NCBI RefSeq assembly: GCF_020860125.1
Contig: NZ_JAJBUX010000013.1
Location: 1 to 20,944 of the forward strand
Direction: 5' to 3'
Source: Cloacibacillus sp.
GTDB lineage: Bacteria > Synergistota > Synergistia > Synergistales > Synergistaceae
DNA: 20,944 nucleotides
The notes beneath the pieces are model-generated. The model was not told where the DNA came from and did not search any database. It saw only the letters and a list, made by a program, of their open reading frames with translations. Both the position numbers and the translations under genes were made by a program. This document shows positions 1 to 6,794 of the stretch, piece after piece (positions within the stretch are counted from its first letter, which is position 1; every line of letters starts with the position of its first letter).

Positions 1-236
1 GGCCGACACCTCTGATGTAACTACCAGCCGAATCGCACGAAATCAAAGATTTCGGTTCTCTGGCCGCCTCGGAGAGGGAGGCTACAAGAGCGAAGTCAAA
101 AGCAAAATCGCCGTTTATCGTTTTGTTTCTGACTATTATTGACGTGTTTGTCACTTCTATTTTTACGCGGCAATTTACCGCGCCGCCCGGTGATGTTATA
201 ATCTTACCAAATAATAAAAAAAGGAGGCTGCGGCTG
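1..236. other. Leader region left of the first gene
   Basis: This stretch precedes the first convincing start codon. It holds a perfect 7-bp hairpin at 38-54 (CGAAATC, loop AAA, GATTTCG), a second short inverted repeat GCCTC/GAGGC around 66-81, and the promoter described separately. The frame of the downstream gene is open from about position 21, and its translation is rich in small, charged residues. No Shine-Dalgarno sequence supports a start there, so I treat it as non-coding. It may be a repeat copy or the edge of a neighbouring element, but only the window sequence is available to judge. Confidence 0.4.
174..202 (+). promoter_or_regulatory. Sigma-70-type promoter with extended -10
   Basis: The -35 is TTTACC at 174-179 (4 of 6 matches), followed by a 17-bp spacer and a perfect TATAAT at 197-202. 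TG at 194-195 gives the extended form TGTTATAAT. It would start transcription near 209, leaving a leader of roughly 28 nt that contains the Shine-Dalgarno sequence of the 222-aa gene. This also argues against an upstream start for that gene. Confidence 0.75.
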
Positions 237-905
237 ATGATAAATTCCGTACTCCCATACTGGGACCAAAACATTGACCTTGACATCGCGCCGTGGGTTC
301 CTTATGGCAAAGATTATTCGCCGGTGACGGTGAACAGGCTCTACGATCCTCTCCTTGGCAGCCTCGCGGGGCTTGCGCTCGAGATGAAGAGCGAATTCCT
401 CTATCTGCGCAGCTTTCAGAGCGGAAATGTGGGAACGATGGCGCGCCAGAATATGATCGATCCGGGGCGCAACGGCGGGCTGGAGCTCGGCTTCACGATG
501 GTGTTCTCTTACTCCGAGATGCTCGAGCATTCGGTGCTGCCGCTGCTTCACCAATATCCCGGGCTGATGGCAGGGCTCACGCTCTGCGATATCTGGAGCG
601 ATAATGTCCTTGTGGACGAATGCAAGGTGCTTCTGCTCGTCAATGAAGATCCATTCTTCAACGAGGCGGCTTTCATGGAGTCTCTCTATAAGTCGTTTCA
701 GGCCCTGTCAGGGCGCGAGAGCTCAAACCTCTCGTTCTTCGCGGAGAAGTTTGGCTACCGCCGCTTTTCTATAAGCTATGAGACGGACAATCTCACGCAG
801 ATGCGGATAACGCAGGCCCTCTTCGACATCGAGCTCGACGCGACGAAGGACGTCCTCGGGCCTGTGCCTGAGCTGAAGATACCGCTGCTGCCGTCGATCG
901 GATAG
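237..905 (+). CDS. Hypothetical protein, 222 aa, family not recognised
   Basis: I do not recognise this protein. The ATG at 237 follows AAGGAGG (221-227) at a 9-nt spacing and lies just downstream of a strong promoter, so I prefer it over the longer in-frame reading that starts at 123. The product is 222 aa and looks soluble. There is no signal peptide and no clear membrane segment, and hydrophobic and charged stretches are mixed. Recognisable local features are an aromatic-rich N-terminus (PYWDQN), an N-terminal third rich in LxxLxxL spacing, and a single stretch KVLLLVNEDPFF (about residues 131-142) that looks like a buried strand followed by an acidic turn. It stands alone as a monocistronic unit, with its own promoter and a strong terminator at 929-969. 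Nothing in the context suggests a function. Confidence 0.85.
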   Translation: MINSVLPYWDQNIDLDIAPWVPYGKDYSPVTVNRLYDPLLGSLAGLALEMKSEFLYLRSFQSGNVGTMARQNMIDPGRNGGLELGFTMVFSYSEMLEHSVLPLLHQYPGLMAGLTLCDIWSDNVLVDECKVLLLVNEDPFFNEAAFMESLYKSFQALSGRESSNLSFFAEKFGYRRFSISYETDNLTQMRITQALFDIELDATKDVLGPVPELKIPLLPSIG

Positions 906-928
906 GAGCGCCGGAGAAAAGGCAAGAT

Positions 929-969
929 AAAAAATCTGGGAGCCGTAAAAAATGGCTCCCAGATTTTTT
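929..969. terminator. Bidirectional terminator between convergent genes
   Basis: The arms are 16 bp and perfectly complementary (929-944 and 954-969), with a 9-nt loop. The A-rich and T-rich ends of the arms supply a U-tract in either direction. It lies between the stop of the 222-aa gene and the stop of the arsM-like gene (971), so it can serve both. Confidence 0.9.
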
Positions 970-970
970 G

Positions 971-1729
971 TTACGGTTTTACCGCGGTGATGAGAGCGCT
1001 CGCGGAGACGCCCTCAATATCTTTCATCTCCGCCTCGGTGAGATCCATGACGCTGCTCTTTACGACCTCCATGTTTATCTCATGCGGTTTGGTCACTGTC
1101 ACGCGGACCTGTGTGAAGCCCGCCTTTTTGAGCTTTTCTCCGTACTCTTCCGCCGGAAGAGCGCCAGCCACTCATCCGGACCAGGCGGCGGGGCTCTCTT
1201 TGAGCTTCTCCGGCACCCTTTTCAGCAGCACGACGTCCGAGACGCAGAAACGGCCGCCGCGCGTGAGGACGCGGAAGGCTTCGCGGAAGACCCTGTCTTT
1301 GTCGGGTGAGAGGTTTATCACGCAGTTTGAGAGCAGCACGTCGACGCCGCCGTCGTGAAGGGGGATATCTTCGATGTAGCCGCGCAGCAGCGTTATATTT
1401 TTCAGGCCGAGCCGGTCGATGTTCTTTCTCGCTTTATCGAGCATCGCCTGCGTCATGTCGAGGCCGTAGACATGCCCCGCCGCGCCTACGCGCCTTCCCG
1501 CCAGAAGAAGGTCCAGCCCCGCGCCGCTGCCGAGATCAAGCACCCGCTCGCCCGGCTTGAGCAGCGCCGCCTCGATGGGATTGCCGCAGCCGAAACTCTG
1601 CACCGGCAGCTCCCGCAGCAGCTCTTCATCGTAGTTGCCCGCGCTCATATCGCTCAGTTCCACGCCGCGCGGAGCTGATTCCACCGCCTCCGTGTAGGCC
1701 TGTTTTACCGATTCCCTTATATCCGGCAT
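971..1729 (-). CDS. arsM: Arsenite S-adenosylmethionine methyltransferase, probable selenoprotein (TGA = Sec186)
   Basis: Read through one in-frame TGA (1174-1172), the gene encodes 252 aa. The SAM-binding loop LDLGSGAG lies at 64-71, with the following acidic residue in LDM (90-92). Three thiol/selenol positions match the arsenic methyltransferase family: FGCG (C48), SNCVINLSPDK (C136) and WSG-U-VAGAL (position 186). The 50-residue gap between C136 and residue 186 equals that between Cys156 and Cys206 of human AS3MT, as I recall it. In family members residue 186 is the As(III)-binding, catalytic Cys; here its codon is TGA. The sequence on both sides of the TGA keeps the family pattern (xGCxxGAL), and a hairpin follows at once, so selenocysteine is much likelier than a nonsense mutation. 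Established function of the family: methylation of trivalent arsenic, via SAM, to volatile or excretable methylarsenicals in the cytoplasm. The Cys of the N-terminal region (AS3MT Cys32) is absent. An automatic annotation would split this into a 185-aa and a 66-aa piece. The GTG directly after the TGA is Val187, not a start. Confidence 0.85.
1145..1174 (-). promoter_or_regulatory. Putative bacterial SECIS element
   Basis: On the minus strand the UGA (1174-1172) is followed by a stem of 7 perfect pairs (CTCTTCC at 1161-1155 with GGAAGAG at 1151-1145) closed by the 3-nt loop GGC. The first loop base is G, 18 nt after the UGA. This fits the published general model of bacterial SECIS elements: a small apical loop with G among its first two bases, roughly 16-37 nt after UGA. 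The hairpin also codes for the conserved ALPAEEY segment, so part of its symmetry could be accidental. Confidence 0.7.
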
Positions 1730-1762
1730 CCTCGCACACCAATCCTTTTATCACCATATTGT

Positions 1763-1778
1763 ATTGACGGATGTCAAT
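1763..1778 (-). promoter_or_regulatory. Inverted-repeat operator, ArsR-like
   Basis: A perfect inverted repeat ATTGAC-GGAT-GTCAAT lies directly downstream of the -10 element of the arsM-like gene, about where transcription should start. ArsR/SmtB-family operators often contain TTGAC/GTCAA-type imperfect palindromes in this position. Control by arsenite through an ArsR protein is therefore plausible, but no arsR gene is present in the window. Confidence 0.5.
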
Positions 1779-1786
1779 GTGACTAT

Positions 1787-1814
1787 ATTATAACAATATA
1801 TTCAAAAGAATCAA
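1787..1814 (-). promoter_or_regulatory. Promoter of the arsM-like gene
   Basis: On the minus strand TTGATT (1814-1809) and a perfect TATAAT (1792-1787) are separated by 16 bp. The predicted start near 1780 is inside the inverted repeat at 1763-1778, so a bound repressor would block initiation. The leader would be about 50 nt. Confidence 0.65.
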
Positions 1815-1836
1815 TGTGTCGATTTGTAAGAAGCGC

Positions 1837-1868
1837 AAAAAAGCCGCCCCTTTTGTTGCCGGGGCGGC
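1837..1868 (-). terminator. Rho-independent terminator of the dehydratase gene
   Basis: The 8-bp GC-rich arms (1843-1850 and 1861-1868) enclose a 10-nt loop. On the minus strand the stem is followed by six T residues (1842-1837). It lies 28 nt beyond the dehydratase stop codon and just upstream of the arsM-like promoter, insulating the two units. Confidence 0.85.
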
Positions 1869-1896
1869 GTGCTGCAATATTCTGCCGCGAAGGTGA

Positions 1897-2883
1897 TCAG
1901 TTATTTTCCGCGAGCACCTTGAGCAGCTTGGTTTCGTCGATGTTTCCGCCCGAGATGACGATGCCGGTCTTACGTCCCCTGACGGGGGCCTTTCCGGCAA
2001 GCAGCGCCGCGATCCCCACGGCCCCCGCTCCCTCTATGACCATATGCTGTTCGCGGTGCATAAAGGCGATCGCGGAGGCGAGCTCCGCCTCGGTGACCTC
2101 CAGTATCCCCTTGACGCGGAGCTTGGCGAGCGAGAGGAGGCTCTGGGGGATGCCGCCGGCGAGGCCGTCTGCGAGGGTCTCGCCATATTCGACCTCTTTC
2201 ACGCGCCCCTCTTCCCAGGAGACCACCCAGGGATTTGAGGTGTCGGTCTGGACGCCCCAGATCTCGACGTCGGGATTCAGCGCCTTCGCGGCGATGGCGA
2301 CGCCGTTCATCAGCCCGCCGCCGCCCGCGGGCACCAACAGCAGTTCGATATCCGGTTCGTCGGTGAACATTTCAAAGCCCGCCGTCCCCTGTCCCGCGAC
2401 GACCGCCGCGTCCTCGAAAGAGGAGACGTAGGTGACGCCGTGCGCCGCCGCGTATTCGTGCGCCGTCTTCTCGGTGAAATCATAATCGCCGTCGGCGACG
2501 ACAAGTTCCACGAAGTCTCCGCCGCGCCAGCGGATCGCCTCTTTTTTCGTCTCCGGGCAGGCGTTGGGGACGAATATTTTTGTCTTTATCCGTAGCTCCC
2601 GCGCGGCCATCGCCACCCCCTGTCCGTGGTTGCCGCTCGAGCAGGTCACCACGCCGAGCGCCCGCTCTTCCGGGGTGAGGGAGTTCATCTTGTAGAGCGC
2701 GCCGCGCAGCTTGAAGGAGCCGCAGAGCTGCTGGTTTTCAAGTTTGAGATAGACGGGGGCTCCGGCCTTCACGCTCAGAGCGTGCGAGTATTCGGTGGGG
2801 GTGTGGCGCACGCGCCCCCGGAGGAATTTGTATGCCTTTACCACGTCTGTGATGCCGGGGTTTATCGGAAGAGTGCTCATCAT
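1897..2883 (-). CDS. Catabolic-type threonine/serine dehydratase (PLP fold type II)
   Basis: A 328-aa protein of the tryptophan-synthase-beta superfamily. The PLP lysine is K58 in GSFKLRGA, the cofactor-contacting SSGNHGQG follows at about 82-89, and the phosphate-binding loop GGGGL lies near 186-190. The C-terminal SGGNID supplies the Ser/Cys position that contacts the pyridine nitrogen. There is no C-terminal ACT domain, so it is not the feedback-regulated biosynthetic IlvA. It resembles the short TdcB or serine-racemase-like type, which deaminates L-Thr to 2-oxobutyrate and/or Ser to pyruvate. AAGGAGG stands just ahead of two adjacent ATGs. The second (2880) has the better spacing, so the protein may be 327 aa. 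It is transcribed divergently from an amino-acid racemase, which suggests amino-acid catabolism. Substrate choice (Thr, Ser, hydroxyaspartate, or racemisation) cannot be read from the sequence. Confidence 0.88.
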   Translation of the reverse strand: MMSTLPINPGITDVVKAYKFLRGRVRHTPTEYSHALSVKAGAPVYLKLENQQLCGSFKLRGALYKMNSLTPEERALGVVTCSSGNHGQGVAMAARELRIKTKIFVPNACPETKKEAIRWRGGDFVELVVADGDYDFTEKTAHEYAAAHGVTYVSSFEDAAVVAGQGTAGFEMFTDEPDIELLLVPAGGGGLMNGVAIAAKALNPDVEIWGVQTDTSNPWVVSWEEGRVKEVEYGETLADGLAGGIPQSLLSLAKLRVKGILEVTEAELASAIAFMHREQHMVIEGAGAVGIAALLAGKAPVRGRKTGIVISGGNIDETKLLKVLAENN

Positions 2884-2933
2884 GGTGCCTCCTTAAATAA
2901 ATTAATATATAATGCTGTAATATTAACACAGAG

Positions 2934-2961
2934 TGGATAGTTTTATCCAAGGATGTATAAT
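2934..2961 (+). promoter_or_regulatory. Racemase promoter with overlapping inverted repeat
   Basis: A perfect TATAAT at 2956-2961 is preceded at 16 bp by a poor -35 (TGGATA, 2934-2939). That -35 is itself the left arm of an inverted repeat TGGATA-GTTT-TATCCA (2934-2949). A weak -35 overlapped by a palindrome suggests a regulated promoter. It lies in the 121-bp divergent gap (2884-3004). The other half of the gap is AT-rich and should contain the dehydratase promoter, but I see no clear hexamers there. Confidence 0.5.
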
Positions 2962-3004
2962 CCGCCGCTGTGATTTGGTAATTTTTCACCGGGAGGTATG
3001 TTTG

Positions 3005-4093
3005 ATGCCGTTGGAGCAGAAAGAGATAAGATACCCGCTTTTAAGGGTGAAACTTGACGGGATCAGGGAAAACGCCAGCCGTCTCGTAGATGAGTGCGCC
3101 CGGCACGGCGTCGGCATCTGGGGTGTCTCGAAGGGCGTCTCGGCCCTTCCCGAGGTTGCGCGCGCCTTTGAGGCCGCGGGAATAAAGGTGATCGCCGACA
3201 GCCGCCTCGACAACATCCGCAGGATGCGCGAGGCGGGGGTGGCGCTTGAATACGCCCTGATCCGCATACCGATGCGCTCCGAGCTGGAGGAGCTTGTCAG
3301 CCTCTGCGATTATACGCTCATCTCCGACATGGGGACGCTTAAGGCGCTCTCTGAGATCTGCGAGAGAAGGGGGCGGGAGGTGAAGTGCGTCGTCATGTTT
3401 GATATGGGCGACCTGCGCGAGGGCTTCTGGTTTGGAGATGCGGCGCGCACGGCGGCGGAACTGGCGAAATTCACCGGCAGGATGAAGATCGCCGGCGTCG
3501 GCGCCAACTTTTCCTGCGCGAGCGGCGTGCTGCCCTCCGCCAAAAATCTCGCGGAGCTTGCCGCCTGCGGCGCGGCGATGGAGTCCGCGCTGGGTCGTCC
3601 GCTCTCCGTCTATTCCGGCGGCGGCACCTGTTCTTTTGTGATGATGCGGCGCGGCATGCTGCCAAAGGCCATCAACAATCTGCGGCTTGGCGAGGCGCTG
3701 CTGCTTGGCCGCGATACCTCTTTCGGCATGGTCCTTGATGGGCTTTCGCAGGATACTATGGAGATAGAGGCTGAACTCGTCGAGGTGCGGAGGAAGCCTA
3801 CCCTGCCGGTGGGCGAGATCGGACACGACGCCTTCGGCAACATTCCGCATTTTGAGGATAGGGGCGAACGCCGCCGCGGCATCCTCGCGATCGGCAAGCA
3901 GGATGTCTATATATCGGGGCTTACGCCGCTCGACGAGGGCGTGCGTATCATTACGGCCTCCAGCGACCATATGCTCGTCGATATAGAGGAGCGCCCAGAC
4001 CTTTTGGTCGGCGATATCCTCACCTTCCGCCCCGACTACACGGCGATGCTCTCCGCCTCGACGTCGCCTTACGTGACAAAGGTTTTTGAATAG
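3005..4093 (+). CDS. PLP-dependent amino-acid racemase, ornithine/alanine-racemase type
   Basis: The ATG at 3005 has GGGAGG (2991-2996) 8 nt upstream, giving 362 aa. The protein has the alanine-racemase N-terminal TIM-barrel pattern, with the PLP lysine K43 in GVSKG, then ADSRLDNI, a DMGDLREGF segment, GVGANFSC, YSGGGTCS, and LRLGEALLLGR. Further on are EIGHDAFGN and SSDHMLVD. This set matches the family containing clostridial ornithine racemase better than biosynthetic Alr, which has a different C-terminal domain. The likely role is conversion of an L-amino acid to its D-form, or the reverse, for fermentation. It is divergent to the dehydratase and followed, after a terminator, by a sodium-coupled amino-acid transporter. 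The substrate is uncertain; ornithine, alanine and other amino acids are all possible in this family. Confidence 0.85.
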   Translation: MPLEQKEIRYPLLRVKLDGIRENASRLVDECARHGVGIWGVSKGVSALPEVARAFEAAGIKVIADSRLDNIRRMREAGVALEYALIRIPMRSELEELVSLCDYTLISDMGTLKALSEICERRGREVKCVVMFDMGDLREGFWFGDAARTAAELAKFTGRMKIAGVGANFSCASGVLPSAKNLAELAACGAAMESALGRPLSVYSGGGTCSFVMMRRGMLPKAINNLRLGEALLLGRDTSFGMVLDGLSQDTMEIEAELVEVRRKPTLPVGEIGHDAFGNIPHFEDRGERRRGILAIGKQDVYISGLTPLDEGVRIITASSDHMLVDIEERPDLLVGDILTFRPDYTAMLSASTSPYVTKVFE

Positions 4094-4105
4094 AGGAAAA
4101 ATTCT

Positions 4106-4145
4106 ATCATAAAAGTATTTTTGTCATATTAATATATTTTATGAT
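4106..4145. repeat. AT-rich inverted repeat
   Basis: Perfect 9-bp arms ATCATAAAA (4106-4114) and TTTTATGAT (4137-4145) are separated by 22 nt. It lies just after the racemase stop and before its terminator. It could be a regulatory site for the transporter or a weak RNA structure; I cannot tell which. Confidence 0.35.
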
Positions 4146-4151
4146 GCTAAA

Positions 4152-4199
4152 GGACCGTGTTTGGTGTAAAATTAAATGATCAAACCCGGTTCTTTTTTT
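4152..4199 (+). terminator. Terminator of the racemase gene
   Basis: The 12-nt arms (4152-4163 and 4181-4192) pair with one mismatch and one G-U pair and are followed by seven T residues (4193-4199). It lies 58 nt after the racemase stop. The transporter downstream therefore probably has its own promoter, unless termination is conditional. Confidence 0.75.
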
Positions 4200-4237
4200 A
4201 TTTATGATGTATCACCATTGCTGAAGGGGAGATCCTT

Positions 4238-5647
4238 ATGTCCACAGGTAATAAGAGAGATGGTTTCAGTTCAACTTTGGCGGCGCTGATGGTCGCCCTC
4301 GGCTCCGCCGTCGGACTCGGCAATATCTGGAAGTTTCCGTATATGACCGGTACGGGCGGCGGCGGGGCCTTTCTGGTGATCTACCTCTTTTTTGTCTTTT
4401 GTATTGCCGTCCCGACCATGATCAGTGAATTCGTCATCGGACGACGCTCGCGCCTGAATGTGGTGGGCGCCTTCCGCAGGCTCACGGGAAACCCGCGTAC
4501 CCCCTGGTCGGGCATCGGCTTTCTCGGCGCGGCATCTTCCTATTTAATTATGTTTTTCTATAGCTGCGTCGCCGGCTGGGTCTACTGCTATACATACAAG
4601 GCGGCGACGGGGGCCTTCGCCGATATCACGAAGGAGGGGGCCGAGGCCCTCTTCGCTTTGACGATCGGCGCGGGCGGCGCGAAGGCCTCTTTTTTCTCCT
4701 CGACGGTGCTTGCGCCGATATTCTGGCAGGTTTTCGTACTCGCCGTGGTGGGGACGATAATCTCCCTCGGCGTTGCGAAGGGGATCGAGAGGGCCATCAA
4801 GGTGATGATGCCGGCGCTCTTTTTCTTGCTGATAGTCTGCGTCATCCGTGCCCTGACGCTGCCGGGGGCCGCCGACGGCCTCTATTTTCTATTCCACGTA
4901 GACTTTAAGCAGGTGACGTCGGGTGTCGTTCTCGCGGCGATGGGGCTGGCCTTCTTCAAGCTCTCCCTTGGTATGGGGACGATGATCACCTACGGTTCAT
5001 ACTTCACTGACGACGCCGACCTCTCCCTCTCACCGCTCAAAATAGCGGTCGCCGATATCTGCGTCTCGATGCTCGCGGGGCTTGCGATCTTTCCGACGGT
5101 CTTCTCCTTCGGCGTGGAACCGGGAGCGGGACCGGGGCTGCTCTTCATAACCATTCCGCTGGTATTCTCACAGATGCCCTTTGGGCAGGTGCTGCTTTTC
5201 GCCTTCTTCCTGCTGACGGCCTTCGCGGCGAACGGCGCGATGCTTTCGCTTGTCGAGGTGCCTACGATCTGGATGGCGGAGGAGTTCAATATATCGCGCA
5301 GGAGGTCCGCGCTTATCAACTGCGTAATAATCGGTGCGGTCGGCATACTCGCCGCCTGCTCCGCGGACGGCACTGGGTACTTGGGCGCGGCCACCCTCTT
5401 CGGCAAGGGGTTCTTTGATCTGTTCGACTATCTCTCGTCAAATGTGACGATGCCGATCAGCGGCCTCTGTATCGCGATATTTACCGGCTATGTGATGAAG
5501 CGGGCCGACCTCTTCGACGAACTCAGCAACCACGGCATGCTCCGTAACGACGGACGAACCGCCTTTATCCGCGTGCTGCTGCGCTATGTGACGCCGGTGC
5601 TTATTTTGGTGATCTTCCTCAACGCGCTGGGGGTAATAAAACTGTAG
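4238..5647 (+). CDS. Sodium-dependent amino-acid transporter, neurotransmitter:sodium symporter (SNF/LeuT) family
   Basis: A 469-aa polytopic membrane protein with about 11-12 hydrophobic segments, a normal size for bacterial members. The family signature is in TM1: ALGSAVGLGNIWKFPY (residues 20-35). A24 and V25 correspond to the Na2-site residues and N29 to the Na1-site Asn of LeuT (N27). The usual NGGGAF after TM1 reads GGGGAF here, a mild deviation. Start: ATG at 4238, with AGGGGAG (4225-4231) 6 nt upstream. Family members import amino acids such as Trp, Tyr, Leu or Ala with Na+. Position next to a racemase and a dehydratase fits supply of an amino acid for fermentation. The actual substrate is not deducible. 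Confidence 0.92.
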   Translation: MSTGNKRDGFSSTLAALMVALGSAVGLGNIWKFPYMTGTGGGGAFLVIYLFFVFCIAVPTMISEFVIGRRSRLNVVGAFRRLTGNPRTPWSGIGFLGAASSYLIMFFYSCVAGWVYCYTYKAATGAFADITKEGAEALFALTIGAGGAKASFFSSTVLAPIFWQVFVLAVVGTIISLGVAKGIERAIKVMMPALFFLLIVCVIRALTLPGAADGLYFLFHVDFKQVTSGVVLAAMGLAFFKLSLGMGTMITYGSYFTDDADLSLSPLKIAVADICVSMLAGLAIFPTVFSFGVEPGAGPGLLFITIPLVFSQMPFGQVLLFAFFLLTAFAANGAMLSLVEVPTIWMAEEFNISRRRSALINCVIIGAVGILAACSADGTGYLGAATLFGKGFFDLFDYLSSNVTMPISGLCIAIFTGYVMKRADLFDELSNHGMLRNDGRTAFIRVLLRYVTPVLILVIFLNALGVIKL

Positions 5648-5670
5648 GGTAGCGGCCGCCTGACGCTACC
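5648..5670. terminator. Hairpin between convergent genes
   Basis: GGTAGCG (5648-5654) pairs with CGCTACC (5664-5670) across a 9-nt loop, starting one base after the transporter stop. It is followed by TCTTT on the plus strand and by a short T-containing run on the minus strand. It is a plausible bidirectional terminator for the transporter and the ion-channel gene, though the U-tracts are weak. Confidence 0.55.
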
Positions 5671-5691
5671 TCTTTGATACAGGGAAAATCG

Positions 5692-6741
5692 TTATTGTTT
5701 CGGAGGTTCCGGGCTGTTTTTCGGAGCCTCTTTTTGATCCGGCTCCGCGTGGGATGCCGGCGTATAATCAGGCATCTCGCCGCCCTCTTCGTCTTTTTTC
5801 TGGGCGATGCGCGCCTCCACCTCGAGGCCGTCCGTCATGAGGCCGGCGAATTTTGTACGCACCCATTTTACGAAGGGCAGGTTGTGCCAGCGGACGTCGA
5901 CATCCTCCGCGGCGTTGAAGGCTTCGATCTTTTCTTTGATGCCGGCGGCGTCGATCTTCTGGTGGTGTTTGAGGCTTTTGAGAACGAGACAGAGCTCCTC
6001 GACCTCGTCCTCCGAGAGCAGCGAGAAGCGGCGTATCTGGCGTTCGACGGCGGCCAGGTGCGGGTTGCGCTGTTTGGGCCCAGAGTTGTTCATAATGCGT
6101 CCGGCGAGGATACTCGTGAAGGAGCTTATACAGGCGACGCCGATGACCATCAGGAAAACGGAGACGACGCGGCCCGCTTCGGTGTGCGGCACGATGTCGC
6201 CGTAGCCGGTGGTGCTGACCGTCACGAAGGAGAACCAGATCGCGTCGCCGTAGCTGATATGTTCAAAGTTTGAGAAGAGCAGCGCCGCGACGACGATCGA
6301 GACCATTGTGACGCCGCCGGTATAGTGGAGCAGATTCGTCTTAAAGAAGCGGCTCTGCGTCGTATAGGCGCGCCCGAGGTAGGCGAGGAATTTAATGAAG
6401 AAGACAATCTGTATCAGCAGCGACGAGGTGTCCTCCAGTTTCAGCAGTTCAAAGGCGTAGTTGAGCATTATAAGGGGAAATATCGGCAGCACCGCCACAA
6501 ACTCGGAGATGTGCGCGGCGATAAAATCACGGAAACTTTTGGCGAAGCAGAGGCGGACGCAGAAATCGGCGGCGAAGATAGTCCAGATGAGGTGGTCGGC
6601 GACAAATATGAAGATTGGCTGTTTTTCCGGGTGGAAGTAGGCCGCTCCCAGCGCCACGAGGGTAAAGAGCGAAAAGAGCGCCAGCACCGGTAGCATAACT
6701 TCATAGATGAATAAGAGCTGTTTTTTTCTCTGCGGTTTCAA
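5692..6741 (-). CDS. Potassium-channel family membrane protein
   Basis: A 349-aa protein starting at TTG 6741, with AGGAGG ending 8 nt upstream. Hydrophobic segments lie at about 8-34, 43-66, 75-100, 107-123 and 142-156. A pore loop follows with the K+ selectivity filter TTGYGD (177-182), then a final helix at about 190-213. The arrangement is a six-helix voltage-gated-like channel subunit. In the S4 position, positive residues (K117, R124, R131) are spaced by seven, not three, so strong voltage sensing is doubtful. The cytoplasmic tail (about 215-349) has no RCK/TrkA-N nucleotide-binding pattern. It is mostly helical and charged and ends in a Pro/Glu/Lys-rich disordered stretch. The likely role is K+ conductance in a tetramer. 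The gene is transcribed alone, after the terminator of the upstream FAD dehydrogenase gene. Confidence 0.88.
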   Translation of the reverse strand: MKPQRKKQLLFIYEVMLPVLALFSLFTLVALGAAYFHPEKQPIFIFVADHLIWTIFAADFCVRLCFAKSFRDFIAAHISEFVAVLPIFPLIMLNYAFELLKLEDTSSLLIQIVFFIKFLAYLGRAYTTQSRFFKTNLLHYTGGVTMVSIVVAALLFSNFEHISYGDAIWFSFVTVSTTGYGDIVPHTEAGRVVSVFLMVIGVACISSFTSILAGRIMNNSGPKQRNPHLAAVERQIRRFSLLSEDEVEELCLVLKSLKHHQKIDAAGIKEKIEAFNAAEDVDVRWHNLPFVKWVRTKFAGLMTDGLEVEARIAQKKDEEGGEMPDYTPASHAEPDQKEAPKNSPEPPKQ

Positions 6742-6765
6742 TTTCTCCGCCTCCTCTCCGTCTCT

Positions 6766-6794
6766 ATTATAAAAAAAGGGCCGCGGTCCGTCAT
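6766..6794 (-). promoter_or_regulatory. Candidate promoter of the channel gene, overlapping a terminator
   Basis: On the minus strand a perfect TATAAT (6771-6766) follows ATGACG (6794-6789, 4 of 6 matches) at 17 bp. The -35 lies inside the terminator hairpin of the upstream gene and the -10 overlaps its U-tract. The predicted leader is about 18 nt and still contains the AGGAGG. Confidence 0.45.

Noticed and set aside
123..236. N-terminal extension of the first gene from ATG 123
   Set aside because: There is no Shine-Dalgarno sequence before it. The promoter -10 (197-202) lies inside the extension, while ATG 237 has AAGGAGG at ideal spacing.
971..1171. A separate 66-aa gene starting at GTG 1171
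   Set aside because: Its GTG immediately follows the TGA, no separate ribosome site is needed, and its sequence is the C-terminal continuation of the ArsM domain. It is part of the selenoprotein.
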